This document shows, piece after piece, positions 46,201 through 56,960 of a stretch of 64,000 bases of DNA. The notes under the pieces are model-generated. The model was not told the DNA's origin. It saw only the letters and a program-made list of their open reading frames with translations, and ran no database searches. Every line of letters begins with the position of its first letter. Within the stretch, counting starts at the first letter, position 1. Location of the stretch: the NCBI GenBank assembly GCA_963669155.1, contig OZ022576.1, forward strand, positions 35,229,555-35,293,554, in the 5' to 3' direction. The position numbers and the translations under genes were made by a program. This DNA is from Arbacia lixula. Taxonomy: Eukaryota; Echinodermata; Echinoidea; Arbacioida; Arbaciidae.

Positions 46201-49200
46201 CACTTCCATGTTTAAAGGTGCAGTACACAATGACACTGACATGTTCATATGCGGTTAAAGTACATCAGCCATTAATTACATGTATATCTCTTCAAGTTAA
46301 AACTATTGAACAAAATTTTGTTAAAGTTTTTAAGGTGCTATTGTTTTCAACCATTTAAAATGTTTAACCATGATCATTACAGGTAATACCGCGTTGGACA
46401 CTGAAATTTTCTGAATCTTTGTCCAAAGAACTCTAGATGTGTGTGTACAACACAGTGTTAGATTTAGGTGATCCTACTGCAATGTAATGATCTACTGTAA
46501 CATTGGGCCATGTTAATGTAACCTTTCCAGCCTAGCTAGTTGCTAAACATGCATGTGCATGCTCGTGTATGTAGCTGAATGCATGTTATCGACTTGATAG
46601 GCTTATAAGTGTTTAATGAATATGGCCCAAGGTCACCAAGAAACAGGCAAGTGTGAGTTTCTTTTAAACTCTATTATATGCTTTTCACACTGGCAAAAAT
46701 TTCCTTAGCCCCGTACTATAGGTGGGGCTAAGGGGGGGCCTTAGCGCCACCTATAGTACGGGGCTAAGCTTAGACCACTTTCTGTTCACATTGGTTTTTA
46801 CCAAAGTGGGCTAGCACCACCAATAATCCGGGATTATTTGGCCCTGCAAAAAAGCAGGGCTAACACCGCAATTGCAGGGCCAAGCCAAATAGTCCGGGGC
46901 TAAGAGCGCCAGTGTGAAAAGAAACGAAAAATAGTACGGGGCTAAGGAAATGCGGTGTCAGCTCTCAAGGCCGAAACGCTGAGACCAATCAGATAACGCC
47001 CGACGGGCGAGTGACCTTGATGCGGAGTGGTCAAGAGCCGATGTGCAAGATGTACACTCATAAATATTCATAAGCTGTCGAGAAAGTCCGGGGCTAACGA
47101 TTTCGAGTGAGAACAGTGTGAAAAGCTAGTCGGGTTTAAGAAATAGTACGGGGCTAAGAAATGCCAGTGTGAAAAGCTCCAAAAATAGTACGGGGCTAGG
47201 GATAGTACGGGGCTAAGGATAGTACGGGGCTAATTTTTGCCAGTGTGAAAAGCATATTAGAGTAGGTTGAAAAATATGTGATTGAAACAATATGCCCCTC
47301 ATGTAACTCCTGGAGTGCTCTTCTGTAATATTTATATCTAGAGGAGATTAGAAATAGAGTTCAAACTAAGGCAACTACACCATTGACACTAGTTTCAATT
47401 CCAGCCTTTCAGAATTTCCATTTCTTCCTACATGTAACTGCTAATTCATCCTTTCAATACCAAGCCGGCAAGCCCATTGACATAATACACATTTCAGGCA
47501 CAGATATATGTAGTACTCTGTACCTTCCACAATATTTTACTAATTCGATTTGAACTTGGCATTTATGTTCTCTTGATTTTGTTCTCTTTGCAGTTGACCA
47601 TTCCAGATATGTATTGACAATGGTTGACAACCAGGAGGGCTCAGACTACATCAATGCAAACTATCTCAAGGTAAGAGCTCCTCTCTAGGATGGTGGTTAT
47701 CAATCTCAGACCCGGCATGTAAAATCATTTTGCCTACATAGATGATCCCCTACCCTACCTATATAAATAATGCAGTTTGTCCCCCAAAATCTTGTTGTAT
47801 TTTGCAATGTTGAGTAGAAAGTTATTGATGCCTTTGTCAGCTTGTAAGCACTATGCAATATATCCTGTCTTTGCTGTAGTGTCAAGCACACAAGAAACAT
47901 AAGCACGTATGCACGGCACTGTGGGGGGGGGGGGGGGGGGGGGGTGGCAATTCATTTGCAGGCAAGTAGAATGTGTCTCTGCAGTGTGGAAATAGCTCTT
48001 GAGGTTCAATCAAAAAGAATTGTTGCCAGTATCAGAGCACTGAATTGGTTTCCACAGTCCCCACATCTGTTTTGATAAAGGTGTCTGGATGTGAACATGA
48101 CTCAAACCATAGATACAATATTATTTAATAGGCCACCATGAGGCACTTGTAGATGTACACTACAGCTCAAAGGAATGGGCACAGATAAACAGATAAAGGG
48201 AAAGGGAAGAAAGGGAAGGAGCTGCAGTTTTGGACCGCGATATTTTTTGTCTAGTTCAGCATGAAACACGATGCTATTTAGGCTAAAGCTTTGTTTCATG
48301 CTGAACTGGACAAAATATGCCGCGGTTTTAAACTGCAGCTCCTTCCCTTTCTTCCCTTTCCCTTTACCTGTGCCAATTCCATTGAGCTAGAGTGTAGAGG
48401 TACCATGCTCTGCAGAACCAGTTGTTACGACAATATGCTCATGTGACGTCATAGCCTTGTACAGTGACGTTAAATCTTTGTGTGTCAGGCAAAACGCTGC
48501 TCATTTTTGTAAAAAAATCCATTTGGGCCATTCCAAAAGAAAGAGCAAACATCATTATAGATTTCCTGGTGAGGTTAAAATGCAGCATTGCCCATTTGAT
48601 AGCAGTACATGTAGCTATGCCATTAGTTGGTTGACTGAGCATGACGACCTCACTGAAGGATACATTCCAACCGGATTGGAACTTGAATACTTTACAGTCA
48701 TCTAGGAAGTGGTATAGGTATACATTGTGCTTCACATACATATTTTTGTCTATCATAATGGTAAAGTAAAAGAGGAGGTCGGATTATGGCAATGACAATT
48801 GTCAATCCCACAAATCTAAAAGCAAAATACTAATTAGCCTACATATTTTACTATGAGTATGAGGCCTGTCATAGATTGTAATTGCAATAACAGACACAAT
48901 ACAATGAAAAACACAACAATTGATTAAAAAAAAAGTTTGTCTCATTATATAGTATTTATTATATTCCACATACTAAGAATGTTGCTACATGATTGGTCAA
49001 TAGTTGTTCACGTGATAAAGCGTAGTTTTGCCCATCTGATCACCCAAGAAGGAAAGTTTGTTACACTCTAGGTGATGGTACTTTTTGGTTTCGCTGATCT
49101 CTTCACTCCTCACAGTCCTAACGTGTGATCAGTATTTTGAGTACGCGCAAAATAAAAGTGCGTTACTCTGGACCATCAATTGATCAACAGTAGCTCCTGA

Positions 49201-52200
49201 CGCGTCATAACGCGCAGCGGCACGGGGTTAGGTACAGAAGTAAACACTACTTTTGTATGTCAAATTGTCATTTTTGGTATAGATAGTTAAGTTGGTTTCA
49301 GATGTGGAATATAAAGCAAATAATCAACTTTTGGTTTCAGGTAATGAGACAAACTATCACTTCCTCGGCGATCTGAATGTGATGGGATGAACTATCACTT
49401 CCGAGGCGATCCGAATGTATACGCTATCTTTCCTCAGCTGCGCTTCGGAAAGAAAGCTACATCCAGATCGCCTCGAAAGTGATAGTTCTTCCCATCGCCC
49501 TCACCAACGTTGATTATTTGCTTACTACATGCGGATTGTGGGTAGCAATATATAATACACTCAACAGTTGTGCTGGCTGAACACTGTGATGCCAATTTAT
49601 TCTTTGATTATAGATGTATTCAGAATAACCCAGAAATTATTTGTTTTATGATTTTAATATGTGTAAGTTGGCTTAGAGTTTAGGGTCAGCGTTAGTTTTA
49701 GAATTAGGTTTAGGATTATGGTCAGGCTTAAATGTGTGCTACAAAACTGCATTAGTGCTGAAATATCATGAAAGTAGATCAATGTATCATTTCGAGTTGT
49801 GAACATCTGTGTATCCTGTAGACCCATGCTATGTGGCTCAAAACATTGCCATCAGTTTAACACACTCTACACTATGTTTTGGTGTACATTACATACATTG
49901 CTCACTGCAATGCCCGAACATGATTCAGAAATGAGAGGACGACCTAGATCTCGCAGGAAAGGTCACCCCACAATCACAGTGAAAAGACGAGTCATTGTCA
50001 TTTGTCTCTCCTCTGGCATTGCACCAAAACAACCCACCCCAGAACAGCTGCACACATTGGTGTTAAGTCAGACATTACTTTGTTTCTATGATAACTACTG
50101 GTAAGGCAAAACCCCACTTATTTCCCGAAATACTAGACAGTGCAGTGGTACAGTGCATTTTGTGTTATGAACTAAAACAATCATTTCCTTCTAATTTTGT
50201 ATATTTTTTGTTACCCATGTAACTCTTTTTTGTGTCATTCTGCATGAAATTTGATTTCTTGTGATTTATCACACAACAGCTATTAAGAAATTGAAGGACA
50301 ATGAAACCCAAAAATGAGTTGAATTGAAAAAATTGCAAAAATTTTTTTGAAAAATCTGCTCTACAAAATGTCCTGACATTCTAGACAGTGAAATAGCAAA
50401 GTGCATTTTTTGTAACATGTCCTTTCTAATTCTGTATTTTTCCACACATCCGGGCCATTTTGTCTTGTACTGCATTAAAGTCTTCATCACATAACAGCTA
50501 CATGTAATACATGTATCTTAAAGGAGAATGCAACACTGAAAACAAGTTCAATTAGAAAAAGATCAGAGAAACAGATTAGAAAAGTGTGATATTTTCAAGG
50601 AAGTTCATAATAATGATGTAATTGTTATCAATTGAATATTTTTCTCTCACATGCTGTTGTAACATCCTGTTCCCCAGTGAGATAGTGCTAATTTTGACTG
50701 CTTTTATGCCAGATTTAGACCTCAAGATTAGCTGTAAATGCAGCACAACAAGTTTTAGAAATGTAGATCAAGGGGAGGCTTGCATGCATCTATATGCACA
50801 TGTCTCTTGTTTTTCAAGCATAGCATTGTGACAATGTGACATCATTCAAGGAAAAATAAAATGTGTAGGTTGTTTTTCTTTACAACATAATGATTGTGTT
50901 TATATTATGTTATTAATTGATAATAGCAGCAAAATAAACATCAACAACTAAGTTGTGACTTCTGTGGGACTGCATAGTAGAGTGTGATTGTATTTTGAAT
51001 TGTGAGGGATAGAGCACATGAAGGCCTAAAGCATGTAATCATATTGTTATTCACCAATTTACTCATTGGAATGTAAGTTGAGAGTATCATCACAGTTTGA
51101 TCATAGTGTTTGTTAATCAGTTCTTACAGCATGTTACAATGCCAATAAATAACATGAATCATTGTGAAGGACTATGTTTGTATCATATAATTATTGTTTT
51201 GCTGGTACTCTCCGTAATGATAATATTGACTGATCAATCTGATAGAAAATGAGCAAAGAAAAAGAAGACCATTCTTATTTTACTACAAAGAGTAATAGCA
51301 AAAACAAAAATGTTATCATCCGTCGTCTCTCTGTAAAACATTCAATTCTTTCCATACACTTCATGTACAGTATGTTTATGATTGCTCTGTCTTTTGCAGG
51401 GTATGTGTCTAGTGACAAGTGTCACTGATATTTATTACAGTACTAATCACCAACTCATATACACTACAGTTCAAAGGAATTGGCAGAGGGAAAGGGAAAG
51501 GGAAGAAAGGGATGGAGCCGCAGTTTTAAACCGTGGTATATTTTGTCCAGTTCAGCATGAAACATGATGCTTTTTAGGCTACAGCATCGTGTTTCATGCT
51601 GAACTGGACAAAATATACTGCGGTTTAAAACTGCAGCTCCTTCCCTTTCCCTTTCCCTATGCCAATTCCTTTGGACTGTAGTGTACATCATCGTCAAAGA
51701 CCATGTTTGTGATTGTTGTCTCCCTGCAGGGTGTATCTAGTGACAAGTGCTACCTGGCCGCCCAGGGCCCGCTCCCACACACAGTCAACGACTTCTGGCG
51801 CATGCTATGGGAGAGCAATGCGACACTCATCATCATGGCCTGCAATGAGTTTGAGCAGGGAAGGGTGAGTGAGCCAGAGATTTATGCCGCAATTCCATAG
51901 TCATCAATAATCACATTAAGGCTACACCACGGGGAATCATTTAGACTGGACGATTTCATATTTTTCCAGAAAACAAGGAAGGTATCGCTACACCCCTGCC
52001 ATTTTTTCAGGAATTTCAAGGATGTAGCGGGAACTTACTCGGGTGAAATGGGGGCATTAGGGTTGAGACAATGTTTTGCAATAAATGCTATGACTAAATG
52101 GCATAATGCTCACATGTACACAAACATTGTCACCTATGCAAAACAACAATGTGCTGCTTCTCTGCATATACATAGATGTACAAATGTAGAGTATTAATTC

Positions 52201-55200
52201 ATTGCATAAAAGTGGACTTCATTGATGTTTCATATAGTATGTTTCTAGCATAGGATAGTTCCACAGGTTTACTTAAAGTCTTGTAACATGAGTAGCCGAT
52301 ATTTTTTAAATCTGCTTTCTTTTTAAAGGCACATGTTTTTGTACAATTGTGTGTCCAAGTGTAGTTCATAAACAGACTATTTACCAGCATCAATGAAAAG
52401 CCATGACAGAAATTTGAAATAAGATTTAATATTGGTTTCTTACATACATGACTTAAACCAAAACATGGCATTGCCCAATGTACCTAATACCAGACATATC
52501 TACACCAATGTGGTCTACTTTTATGCTATAAATTAGAATCTTTTTTTACACTTGTACATTAAGGAAATCAGCTGAGTGTCTTTATCCCTGGCTGACAATG
52601 ATTATTTACAATCATCATGATGGGTTCTCATAGAGTATTCCAGTCATTTTCCTTAACCTTATACTTCAAAGATGGAAGATTATTAGTCAATGAAAGATAT
52701 TTAGAGAAAGTAAAAGGAAGGTACAGTAAAGCTCTGGTATGACAGCAAAACCCACAATCAAATTGTGACAAGTTTGTGAGCTCATAGTGATACAAATAAC
52801 AATATGAGTTACATGTAGATTCTTCCTTTATCAAATATACATGTGTATAAGATCCATACAATGCGAGTGAATCGTGAAGCTTTCTACATAAGTATCAGAT
52901 AATTGAGAATGGAAAAGATCATGAATTATTTATATTGTGTGAAAGGATTAACTTGATATGATTGAACCCATCAATCATCATTATAGACAATATATGCATG
53001 TCAATGAATGGGTAGAATCTAGAGTTACAGAGGCCTTATTTTTGAAGGGGTTAGTAAAATGTGGAAAGGGGATGATGTGATTGTGATCCAACAGCAGAAG
53101 TATTGTTCATTCAGCCCGGAAAAATCCTTTTTAATAGTTACATAAATTTTGTTTAGATGTTGATACCTGTTATGATTTGTATTGTAGATATTCCAATCGC
53201 CCAACCCTTGTGGAGATAAAGCAATTGCAGTCTTGAGCTGTAGCCTTGCATCAAGGCTGGATAATATATTTCTAATCCAATCTATCACCAGTGTGCATTT
53301 GGGTATAACGCTGACAATACTGAATCTTCTCCTCTGAGCCAGAGAAGAATAGACCATTTTTGTTATGGATGCAAATTTTATTCACGTCGTTCAGACCATA
53401 CATTTCTAAGGGTAACCTGAGCAAAAATTCATAGATTCAGAGTGCATTTCACCCATTGAAACTGAATTACTAGATACATGTGAAAGTAATACCGCATTAC
53501 TACGTAAGATGGGAGAAAGTTGGGAAAACATTGCGGAAACAGGTTTTTGGAGGGTGTTAGGGCTACTGCAACCAGACTTGGGGGGTGTTTCACCAAGCTG
53601 TTGTTAGGCGTAGGACAACTTTACGCACGACTGGTGACCCTTCCTTGTGCTAAATGAGATACTACACTTTGTTCCTGTTTTAACATAGTGGGAGTTGCTT
53701 TCCAACAATCCTAATCAAATTTGACAAATCATAAACTTGGTATTCAGTAACTTGTAAATAATAAGAATTTAAATTCATGTACATAAGAATCTGAACTTTA
53801 GCAGATTGGAATCAAAATAATTGAGAGTCTCATTTAGCACAAGGAAGGGTCACCAGTCATGCGTAAAGTCGTTCTTAGCTTAAGAAGAGCTTGGTGAAAC
53901 ACCCCCATGCTAATGGTAAAGTTTGAATGAGAAATGTCCGACAGCCTGGAAGATAGGCTAATCATGGAGCTGTGGTGCAAGATTGAGTGGGAGGGACGGC
54001 CGGTTGGGGATGCCACATACATTGCTATGTGGACAGGAGAGTGGAGGGGGGTCCCCAAGGATCACTTTCAGTACCCAGGGTATTGTTGATGTTTGCCTGT
54101 TCCTGCATCCATGCAGGATGCACGGTCCGAGGAGAGCGATCCAGAAATAACTCCCACTTTCCAGGAAGGCTAGAAACGAAGTCCGCGAGCTCCAAGCAAA
54201 CCCTGCCCTTCCTTCAGTGCATGAACCATATAAGGGAGAGATGCACTTGAGTGATGCTATGCTTTGCCTATGGTGGAACTCCCACTCTTACAGAAACAGC
54301 CTGCGCACGCTGATAGAGGTCTCTCAGTGTCACTCAGCACTCATTAATTTTGGTCGCTCCTCCAAGAGTTGAATTCCAAAGCGATTCCGCTAAGCGAATA
54401 TACAATGGCTTTCGGGATAAACTGAGAAAGAAATGGTGGCATGACAGTAATGAACCATTTTGTCAATGTTGCAGCTGTGTGGATATAAATTAGAGATGTT
54501 AGAATTGTTTCAATTCAATTCAATTCAAGTTTGTTCTTTCATTTCAATTGATCAAGTACCATATAGGTACTACAGTAGAGCCTTGTTGATGAAGTATGTT
54601 GAGTTTTGACATTTTCATCAAGTAGGTTGTTAAGGTACCACTTCAATTGACACAATTGAGTGTTAAAGTTAGTTGTACAATATGAAAGACACTATACACA
54701 TACAGTAGATTAAAGAAAATCATGACGAATCAGGATTGTTGTATTTACAATTTTTACATTCTTTTTCTTGCAGCATAAATGTGAAAGGTACTGGGTGGAT
54801 GAGGGAGAAGAGCATGCCTTTGGAGACATTGTGGTCACACAGGTAAGATGATAGATGGGTGAAAGGGAAAGTCTATCATATCACTCTTAAACCCTTATGT
54901 CATACTTCCGTATTTGCAAATAGCTATAAATATTTGACTAATGAGAGGGGAAAAACAGGCTTTTCCCAATGACTCTTGTCGGTTGAATGAGCTTTGTCAC
55001 ACATTTGAGCCCTATTGTTCTCTGCAGCATTATGTTGTGATTAAATCACATGAAAGCTAAGAAGTTAAAGGGGAATGAAACCCTAAAAACATGTTGAATT
55101 TGAAGAAGAAAAAGACAACAAGAACAATCAGAGATATAAAAGATTGGCTAAAGTTTGAGAAAATTATGTGATGAGGAAGTTGTGAATTTGTGAAAATCCT

Positions 55201-56465
55201 GATTACTAGTGCTGGATGTGGATCATTAATCTTTATTGGCAACTTCATTGACATACTGTAGAGAAGTTTTATCGTTCTTGTATACTATGTACAAAGATAA
55301 TACCCAAAGCATCACTCCTCTACCTTTGATGTACCCAACAAGATTTCAGGGCTAGTTATTATGATTTGGAAATACAAATAACACTTCCTTTAAATGTAAT
55401 ATGTCTGTTTTTTCTCAAACAATTGGCTTCTCTGTTTTTTTTCTCAAAGATTTTCAACTGCAATTGTAATCAGAATTTCATTGCCCTTCAATATAAATCA
55501 GATACATATTGAAATACCATTTAATGTCTGGTGACTTCATCCTGGTGTTGTGGTGGAGGTCATTAATGTAAACTTCCTGTAAATATAATATGTCTGCTTT
55601 TTCTCAAACAATTGCCAATTGGCTTCTCTGCATTTTGTAAGATTTTTAAATAAGATTGTAATCAGGATTTAATTCCCCTTCAGTAAATCCGAACTGCATT
55701 CAACTACCATTTAATGTCTGGTAATTCCTTCCTGGTGTTGTGGTGGAGGTCATTAATATACAACTGCATTCATGAACTTCCTGCATTGGTAGATCAACTC
55801 ACCACAACTTTCATGAAAAACCTTGTGGCAGATAAATAAAACAGTCAAAGAAATAGCTTGACATGACTATGTCAGATCTTGACACATAACCAAAATGTGT
55901 TATTGGTTCTGTTACATTGGCCATGAGGGAGAGTGACAGGAAATGATCAGTGGAAAATTTTCTTTTTAAAGTACAAACTCAGTGTTGCCAATATATTTAT
56001 TCTGGCAGAAGCTCAAAAAAGTTTCTAACATTTAAGTTTATTCAGAAAGATCATTCTCATTTTATTAAAGAAGTAAGCAAAAATGAAAAAGTAGCACTGG
56101 AATGTTGACTATTCAACAATCTACTGTACATACGGACATGAATGTTTCATATACAAATGTACTTCAAAGAGTTTTTGAAGAGTTTTGCAAGAACCAACAT
56201 TATTTTATTACATAACATTGTTCTTTATGATTCTTCCTAAGTTCTACTTGGTTGTTTGTATATGTTAATGTATGCCAGAGCCAGATGGCAATTTTAACTT
56301 TTTCTGGTGAAGTACTTTGATATCAGGATTTCATGTTCATATATTTCTACCAAGAAATTGTTAAACTATTTATGGACTTTTTATTCCATCAATTCTTCTA
56401 TCCCACAGATTGGACAACAAAGAGTCACCAAAGACTTCATGATCAGAACCTTGAAAGCTACCAAA
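37256..56465 (+). CDS. Non-receptor protein tyrosine phosphatase, PTP-PEST group (5' part, 6 exons)
   Basis: Proposed exons: 37256-37360, 41826-41934, 47594-47670, 51730-51864, 54774-54842, 56409-56465. All are GT..AG and in phase, giving 184 residues before the window's last recognised donor. The start lies in CCAGTCACCATGTCG and is followed by an acidic leader (MSLKENLENFLENYENM). The PTP domain then begins: KNRYKDILPFDHSR (phosphotyrosine loop), SDYINANYLKG, CYLAAQGPLPHTVNDFWRML, LIIMACNEFEQGR, KCERYW. The EF..GR-KCERYW run is typical of PTPN12/PTPN18/PTPN22. QGPLPHT and MIRTLKAT are closest in style to PTPN18, but I do not assign an orthologue. The WPD loop and HCSAGCGRTG catalytic loop would be coded to the right of the window. 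Family members dephosphorylate cytoplasmic and cytoskeletal signalling proteins. Introns of 2-6 kb are loaded with MITEs. Confidence 0.92.
37532..37786. mobile_element. Inverted-repeat element with telomere-like core, PTP intron 1
   Basis: AGGCAATTCCGTACAATAGGG at the left is mirrored by CCCCTATTGTATGGAATTGC at the right. Between them lies a GGGTTAGG/TTAGGGT-type run at about 37675-37728. About 255 bp, non-coding. Confidence 0.78.
38890..39115. mobile_element. Foldback MITE (CAGCTCAAAGGAATTGGCA), copy 1, PTP intron 1
   Basis: Almost a full-length palindrome. TACACTCCAGCTCAAAGG at the left is inverted at the right, with GGGAAAGGGAAAGGGAAGG, then GCAGTTTTAAACC, then TTTTGTCCAGTTCAGCA as paired inner blocks around an AGCATCATG-type centre. 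It can fold into a ~110-bp hairpin. The symmetry extends beyond the element (GGTGTCCAC/GTGGACACC). Confidence 0.9.
40880..41102. mobile_element. TTAGCCCCGTA-family MITE, degraded fragment, PTP intron 1
   Basis: Contains diverged versions of the ATAGTACGGGGCTAAG motif (GGTACAGGGTTAAGG, ATAGTATGGGGCTAACG) and the closing CACTGTAAAAGCC segment of the 46681-47262 copy. Confidence 0.6.
42110..42200. mobile_element. TTAGCCCCGTA-family MITE, short fragment, PTP intron 2
   Basis: AATGCCAGTGTAAAAAGCC followed by AAAATAGTACGGAGTTA aligns with 47158-47200 of the longer copy. Confidence 0.6.
43235..44370 (+). repeat. Direct duplication (~315 bp) flanking an inverted-repeat element, PTP intron 2
   Basis: 43235-43553 and 44062-44370 share, in order, AATGTCACAAAATCAACACC, ATACTTGTTTCACATGGGCT, GACCTAAAGCATTCTTGAGA, CACTTTCCAGAAACCGAATT and CAGTTTCTGTGAGATCACTA. 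The second copy carries an expanded poly-G (44140-44161). The element at 43556-44061 occupies the space between. The same family occurs inverted at 29455-29710. Confidence 0.85.
43556..44061. mobile_element. Inverted-repeat MITE (GCGTCTTCATTAGCC ends)
   Basis: The left end AGGTGCGTCTTCATTAGCC is mirrored at the right by GGGCTAATGAAGATGCACCT. The motif AAATAGCGAGCT and its complement recur many times inside, and GCGTCTTCATTAGCC also appears near 43763 and inverted near 43970, so smaller nested copies may be present. Confidence 0.85.
45684..45913. mobile_element. Foldback MITE (CAGCTCAAAGGAATTGGCA), copy 2, PTP intron 2
   Basis: Same palindrome as 38890-39115, from TACAGCTCAAAGGAGTTGG to CCTTTGAGCTGTAGTGTA. 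The paired TTTTAAACCGTGG and AAGGGAAAGGGAAG blocks are retained. Confidence 0.9.
46504..46629. mobile_element. Short inverted-repeat element (GGGCCAT...ATGGCCC), copy 2
   Basis: Begins TGGGCCATGTTAATGTAACC and ends TTTAATGAATATGGCCCA. It shares the CCAGCCTAGCTAG segment with 22618-22698. Confidence 0.55.
46681..47262. mobile_element. TTAGCCCCGTA-family MITE, longest copy, PTP intron 2
   Basis: The ends are long inverted repeats (CTTTTCACACTGGCAAAAAT and its complement before CATATTAGAG). GTACGGGGCTAAG and its inverse occur many times, and a small inner palindrome lies at ~46705-46770. About 580 bp without coding potential. Related copies are at 6594-7082, 40880-41102, 42110-42200 and 57655-57845. 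Confidence 0.87.
48156..48396. mobile_element. Foldback MITE (CAGCTCAAAGGAATTGGCA), copy 3, PTP intron 3
   Basis: TACACTACAGCTCAAAGG at the left; the right end is slightly diverged (CATTGAGCTAGAGTGTA). An ACAGATAAACAGATAAAGGG stretch on the left arm has no mirror on the right, so the hairpin has a small bulge. Confidence 0.87.
49381..49497. repeat. Inverted repeat, ~117 bp, PTP intron 3
   Basis: GATGGGATGAACTATCACTT is mirrored by AAGTGATAGTTCTTCCCATC, with GAGGCGATCC/AGATCGCCTC paired inside. A third partial copy (GACAAACTATCACTTCC) lies immediately to the left at ~49350. Confidence 0.8.
50289..50620 (+). repeat. Degenerate dispersed repeats (GAATGAAACC-type)
   Basis: GACAATGAAACCCAAAAATG (~50297) and AAAGGAGAATGCAACACTGA (~50520) are diverged starts of the family seen more clearly at 55067. 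Confidence 0.45.
51371..51422 (+). repeat. Partial upstream duplicate of PTP exon 4 head with its splice acceptor
   Basis: TTTTGCAGGGTATGTGTCTA followed by GTGACAAGTGT parallels the acceptor and first 22 bases of exon 4 (CCTGCAGGGTGTATCTAGTG at 51723). The similarity includes ~25 bp of intron before the acceptor (ATGTTTATGATTG versus ATGTTTGTGATTG). The reading frame then fails (TCACTGATATT). The two copies are ~330 bp apart with a foldback MITE between. Confidence 0.82.
51460..51685. mobile_element. Foldback MITE (CAGCTCAAAGGAATTGGCA), copy 4, PTP intron 3
   Basis: Full palindrome TACACTACAGTTCAAAGG...CCTTTGGACTGTAGTGTA, with a TA before and after consistent with a TA target. It ends 44 bp before the exon 4 start and overlaps the branch-point zone. 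Confidence 0.92.
53581..53906. mobile_element. MITE with ~80-bp terminal inverted repeats, PTP intron 4
   Basis: GGGGGTGTTTCACCAAGCT to GACCCTTCCTTGTGCTAAAT at the left is mirrored by ATTTAGCACAAGGAAGGGTC to AGCTTGGTGAAACACCCCC. The ~165-bp middle is AT-rich and non-coding. Confidence 0.9.
55067..55260 (+). repeat. Dispersed repeat (AAAGGGGAATGAAACCC start)
   Basis: Shares with 62385-62706 the order GAAAGAATCAGAGA-like, TTGATCATCAA/GTGGATCATTAA and GGCAACTTCATTG..CATACTGTA segments. Non-coding and probably an old MITE or SINE-like family; the class is not established. Confidence 0.5.
55381..55763 (+). repeat. Tandem duplication, unit ~190 bp, PTP intron 5
   Basis: ATATGTCTG..TTTTTCTCAAACAATTG and ACCATTTAATGTCTGGT..CCTGGTGTTGTGGTGGAGGT occur in the same order in both units (55381-55570, 55571-55763). 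Confidence 0.88.
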
Positions 56466-56775
56466 GTAAGTTTGAGCATACATTTATTTTTGATCACACA
56501 CTAGTGCATGACAGCAAGGGAACTGACTGTCAACATGCAATGTAATAGGCAGTGAGTACTCCTGTTAGTATCTTTGAAGTCTTTGAAGTACATAGCTTTG
56601 TAGATTCTGTGGATCCTAATACAGTAGCTTGGCAGTCTAATAGCTATAATGATTGAGATAACGTATAGCAGGTGTACATGTGGTGCTAACATTGCAGTGG
56701 TTTAATGCCAAGTGACTGCTTTGACTATGTGCATTAGTGGCTCTCTCAAAAATGGCAATGATGCTGGTGTTAGTG

Positions 56776-56890
56776 TTAGAGAGATGAGATTTAAGAGAGA
56801 GAGTGTGTAAGAGGGAGAGACAGAGTGGGAGAGAGAATGGTAGAGAGTGACGAGGGAGTTAAAAGAGGGAGAAAGAGAGAGCAACAGAGA

Positions 56891-56945
<55 letters not shown>

Positions 56946-56960
56946 AGAAAGGAAGGAGGA
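56776..56960 (+). repeat. (GA)n microsatellite
   Basis: Purine-rich AGAG repeats with a pure run at ~56894-56942. Confidence 0.95.

Noticed and set aside
49799-50104. 101-codon plus-strand frame with a basic RGRPRSRRKGH stretch in PTP intron 3
   Set aside because: No known domain, ordinary AT-rich surroundings and no splice signals in phase with the PTP gene.
51382-51567. Plus-strand frame starting near the duplicated acceptor
   Set aside because: It runs from the partial exon copy into the foldback MITE; no coding evidence.
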